From an uncultured Eubacteriales bacterium (lineage in GTDB: Bacteria > Bacillota > Clostridia > Oscillospirales > Oscillospiraceae), in NCBI GenBank assembly GCA_900546485.1, contig URDK01000034.1:1-23341 (forward strand): a DNA stretch of 23,341 bases, in the 5' to 3' direction. Under the pieces are notes generated by a model. The model had not been told where the DNA came from. It made no database searches and saw only the letters and a list, made by a program, of their open reading frames with translations. A program made the position numbers and the translations under genes. This document shows, one piece after another, positions 22,025-23,341 of the stretch. Position 1 is the first letter of the stretch; each line of letters opens with the position of its first letter.

Positions 22025-22567
22025 ATGGGCAAAAACATCCTCATCATCTCCGCGAGTTTTCGCGAAAACAGTAATTCCGAGGCTCTGGCCGACGCCTTTG
22101 CCGAGGGCGCGCGCTCTGCCGGGCACGACGTGCGGAAGATAAGCCTTCGCGGCAAGGAGATGGCCTTCTGCCGCGGCTGCTTCGCCTGTCTCAAGACCGG
22201 CCGCTGCGTCATCGCTGACGACGCGCCCGAGATAACGGCGGCGATGCACGACGCGGACGCCATCGCCTTTGCGACGCCCATCTACTACTACGAGATGTCC
22301 GGCCAGCTCAAGACGCTGCTGGACCGCTCGAACTCGCTTTTCGACTCCGATTACGCCTTTACGGACATCTACTTTTTCGCCGCGGCGGCCGAGGAGGGCG
22401 AGGCGGTGTTTTCCCGCGCCAAAGCCGGCATCGAGGGCTGGATCGAGTGCTTCGAGCGCTCTCATCTGGCCGGGACGGCCTTTGCCGGGGGCTTCAACGA
22501 GGCCGAGCGCGCCGCAGGCAGTCCCGCGCTGGACGAGGCCCGGCGGCTCGGCGCGGGCATCAAATGA
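22025..22567 (+). CDS. Flavodoxin-fold NAD(P)H-dependent FMN reductase family protein
   Basis: A 180-residue cytosolic flavoprotein of the NADPH-dependent FMN reductase / iron-sulfur flavoprotein-like group. The N-terminal strand and phosphate loop read NILIISASFRENSNSEAL (4-21). FCRGCFAC (48-55) with Cys49, Cys52 and Cys55 plus Cys61 forms the cysteine-rich loop of this group. ATPIYYYEMSGQLKTLLDRSN (84 onward) is the conserved flavin-contacting block. The ATG at 22025 follows GAAAGGAG. The CMD-cupin gene follows after 15 bases, and the pair is divergent from lysR. Probably a quinone or electrophile reductase; the four cysteines could hold a cluster or act in redox sensing, which cannot be decided here. 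Confidence 0.88.
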   Translation: MGKNILIISASFRENSNSEALADAFAEGARSAGHDVRKISLRGKEMAFCRGCFACLKTGRCVIADDAPEITAAMHDADAIAFATPIYYYEMSGQLKTLLDRSNSLFDSDYAFTDIYFFAAAAEEGEAVFSRAKAGIEGWIECFERSHLAGTAFAGGFNEAERAAGSPALDEARRLGAGIK

Positions 22568-22582
22568 AAAGGAGGCAATAAA

Positions 22583-23338
22583 ATGGCAGTCAAACAGACG
22601 GCGGGCCGCGATTCCCTGGGGGATTTCGCGCCTAAATTCGCCGAACTCAACGACGACGTGCTCTTTGGCGAGGTCTGGAGCCGGGAGGACAAGCTCTCGC
22701 TGCGCGACCGCTCCCTCGTGACGGTCACGGCGCTGATGGCGCAGGGGCTGGTGGACTCCTCCTTCCGCTTCCACCTCGAGAGCGCGAAGAAAAACGGCAT
22801 CACCCGCACGGAGATAGCCGAGATACTCACGCACGCGGCCTTCTACGCGGGCTGGCCCAAGGCCTGGGCGGCCTTCCGCATGGCCAAGGAGGTCTGGGCC
22901 GAGGCGGAGAGCGGCGCGGACGCCATGTCCGAGCACGCGCGCGGCATGATTTTCCCCATAGGCGCGCCGAACGATGCGTTTGCGCAGTACTTCATTGGGC
23001 AGAGCTACCTTGCGCCGGTCTCGACCAGCCAGGTGAGCATCTTCAACGTAACCTTCGAGCCCGGCTGCCGGAACAACTGGCACATCCACCGCGCCGAGAG
23101 CGGCGGCGGGCAGATACTCATCTGCATAAACGGCCGGGGCTGGTACCAGGCCTGGGGCGAGCCCGCGCGCGAGCTGCATCCCGGCGATGTGGTCAACATC
23201 CCCGTCGGCGTCAAGCACTGGCACGGCGCGGCAAGCGACAGCTGGTTCTCCCACCTCGCCGTGGAGGTACCCGGCGTATCCGGCTCCAGCGAGTGGCTCG
23301 AGCCCGTGGACGACGAGACCTACGGCAAGCTCAAATGA
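22583..23338 (+). CDS. Carboxymuconolactone decarboxylase-cupin fusion protein
   Basis: A 251-residue two-domain protein. Residues 1-110 form the all-helical carboxymuconolactone decarboxylase domain (SLRDRSLVTVTALMAQG, EIAEILTHAAFYAGWPKAWAAF with His84). It lacks the CxxC of AhpD-type peroxidase relatives. Residues about 125-250 form a cupin barrel. Its first metal motif, G161-x5-His167-x-His169, is followed by GGGQILICINGRGWYQ, and its second is PGDVVNIPVGVKHWHG with His212. The ATG follows AAAAGGAGG. It ends three bases before the window edge, so any further gene of the operon is unseen. Such fusions often sit in LysR-controlled units with oxidoreductases; the substrate is unknown. Confidence 0.92.
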   Translation: MAVKQTAGRDSLGDFAPKFAELNDDVLFGEVWSREDKLSLRDRSLVTVTALMAQGLVDSSFRFHLESAKKNGITRTEIAEILTHAAFYAGWPKAWAAFRMAKEVWAEAESGADAMSEHARGMIFPIGAPNDAFAQYFIGQSYLAPVSTSQVSIFNVTFEPGCRNNWHIHRAESGGGQILICINGRGWYQAWGEPARELHPGDVVNIPVGVKHWHGAASDSWFSHLAVEVPGVSGSSEWLEPVDDETYGKLK

Positions 23339-23341
23339 AAA

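Noticed and set aside
1..23341. CRISPR arrays, tRNA or rRNA genes, insertion sequences or phage genes
   Set aside because: I saw no regularly spaced repeats, cloverleaf-type sequences, transposase or integrase frames, or terminal repeats with target duplications in the window.

Overview
The window is GC-rich bacterial DNA whose gene content fits an anaerobic Firmicute of the class Clostridia, most likely a gut-type Oscillospiraceae relative. This is inferred from gene families; no 16S or other phylogenetic marker is present. The pointers are a single-chain pyruvate:ferredoxin oxidoreductase, the Asp23/FakA pair, an Enterococcus-type V-ATPase operon, a B12-riboswitch ECF module, and frequent TTG starts behind strong Shine-Dalgarno sites. 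GC-rich third codon positions open long antisense frames over most genes, and these are shadows.

Layout. 1-3588 (minus): pyruvate:ferredoxin oxidoreductase, cut by the window start. 3589-3896: divergent regulatory region. 3897-5947 (plus): Asp23/Gls24 protein and a FakA-like fatty acid kinase. 5950-6046: back-to-back terminators. 6045-14622 (minus): a complete nine-gene V-type ATPase operon in the Enterococcus hirae order ntpF-I-K-E-C-G-A-B-D, with a leader hairpin that resembles an attenuator. Proteolipid residues suggest that the enzyme moves Na+. 14912-15793 (plus): a stand-alone protein related to 2-oxoacid dehydrogenase E2 catalytic domains, with Glu in place of the catalytic His. 15836-17189 (plus): promoter, cobalamin riboswitch, terminator, a DUF4430 (transcobalamin-like) lipoprotein and an overlapping ECF S component, forming a predicted B12 capture and uptake unit. 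17270-18646 (plus): MATE exporter. 18702-21890 (minus): LysR regulator, DUF4365-PLD fusion and VWA protein, closely packed. 22025-23338 (plus): flavodoxin-like oxidoreductase and a carboxymuconolactone decarboxylase-cupin fusion, divergent from the LysR gene and sharing a putative LysR box with it.

How the parts relate. The oxidoreductase supplies reduced ferredoxin and acetyl-CoA. The V-ATPase would couple ATP to a sodium gradient. FakA and Asp23 belong to lipid and envelope physiology. The B12 unit is the clearest regulated module. The two stretches most worth a second look are the B12 riboswitch-DUF4430-S-component unit, because ECF importers normally work without a binding lipoprotein, and the LysR / DUF4365-PLD / VWA cluster, whose joint role I cannot name.
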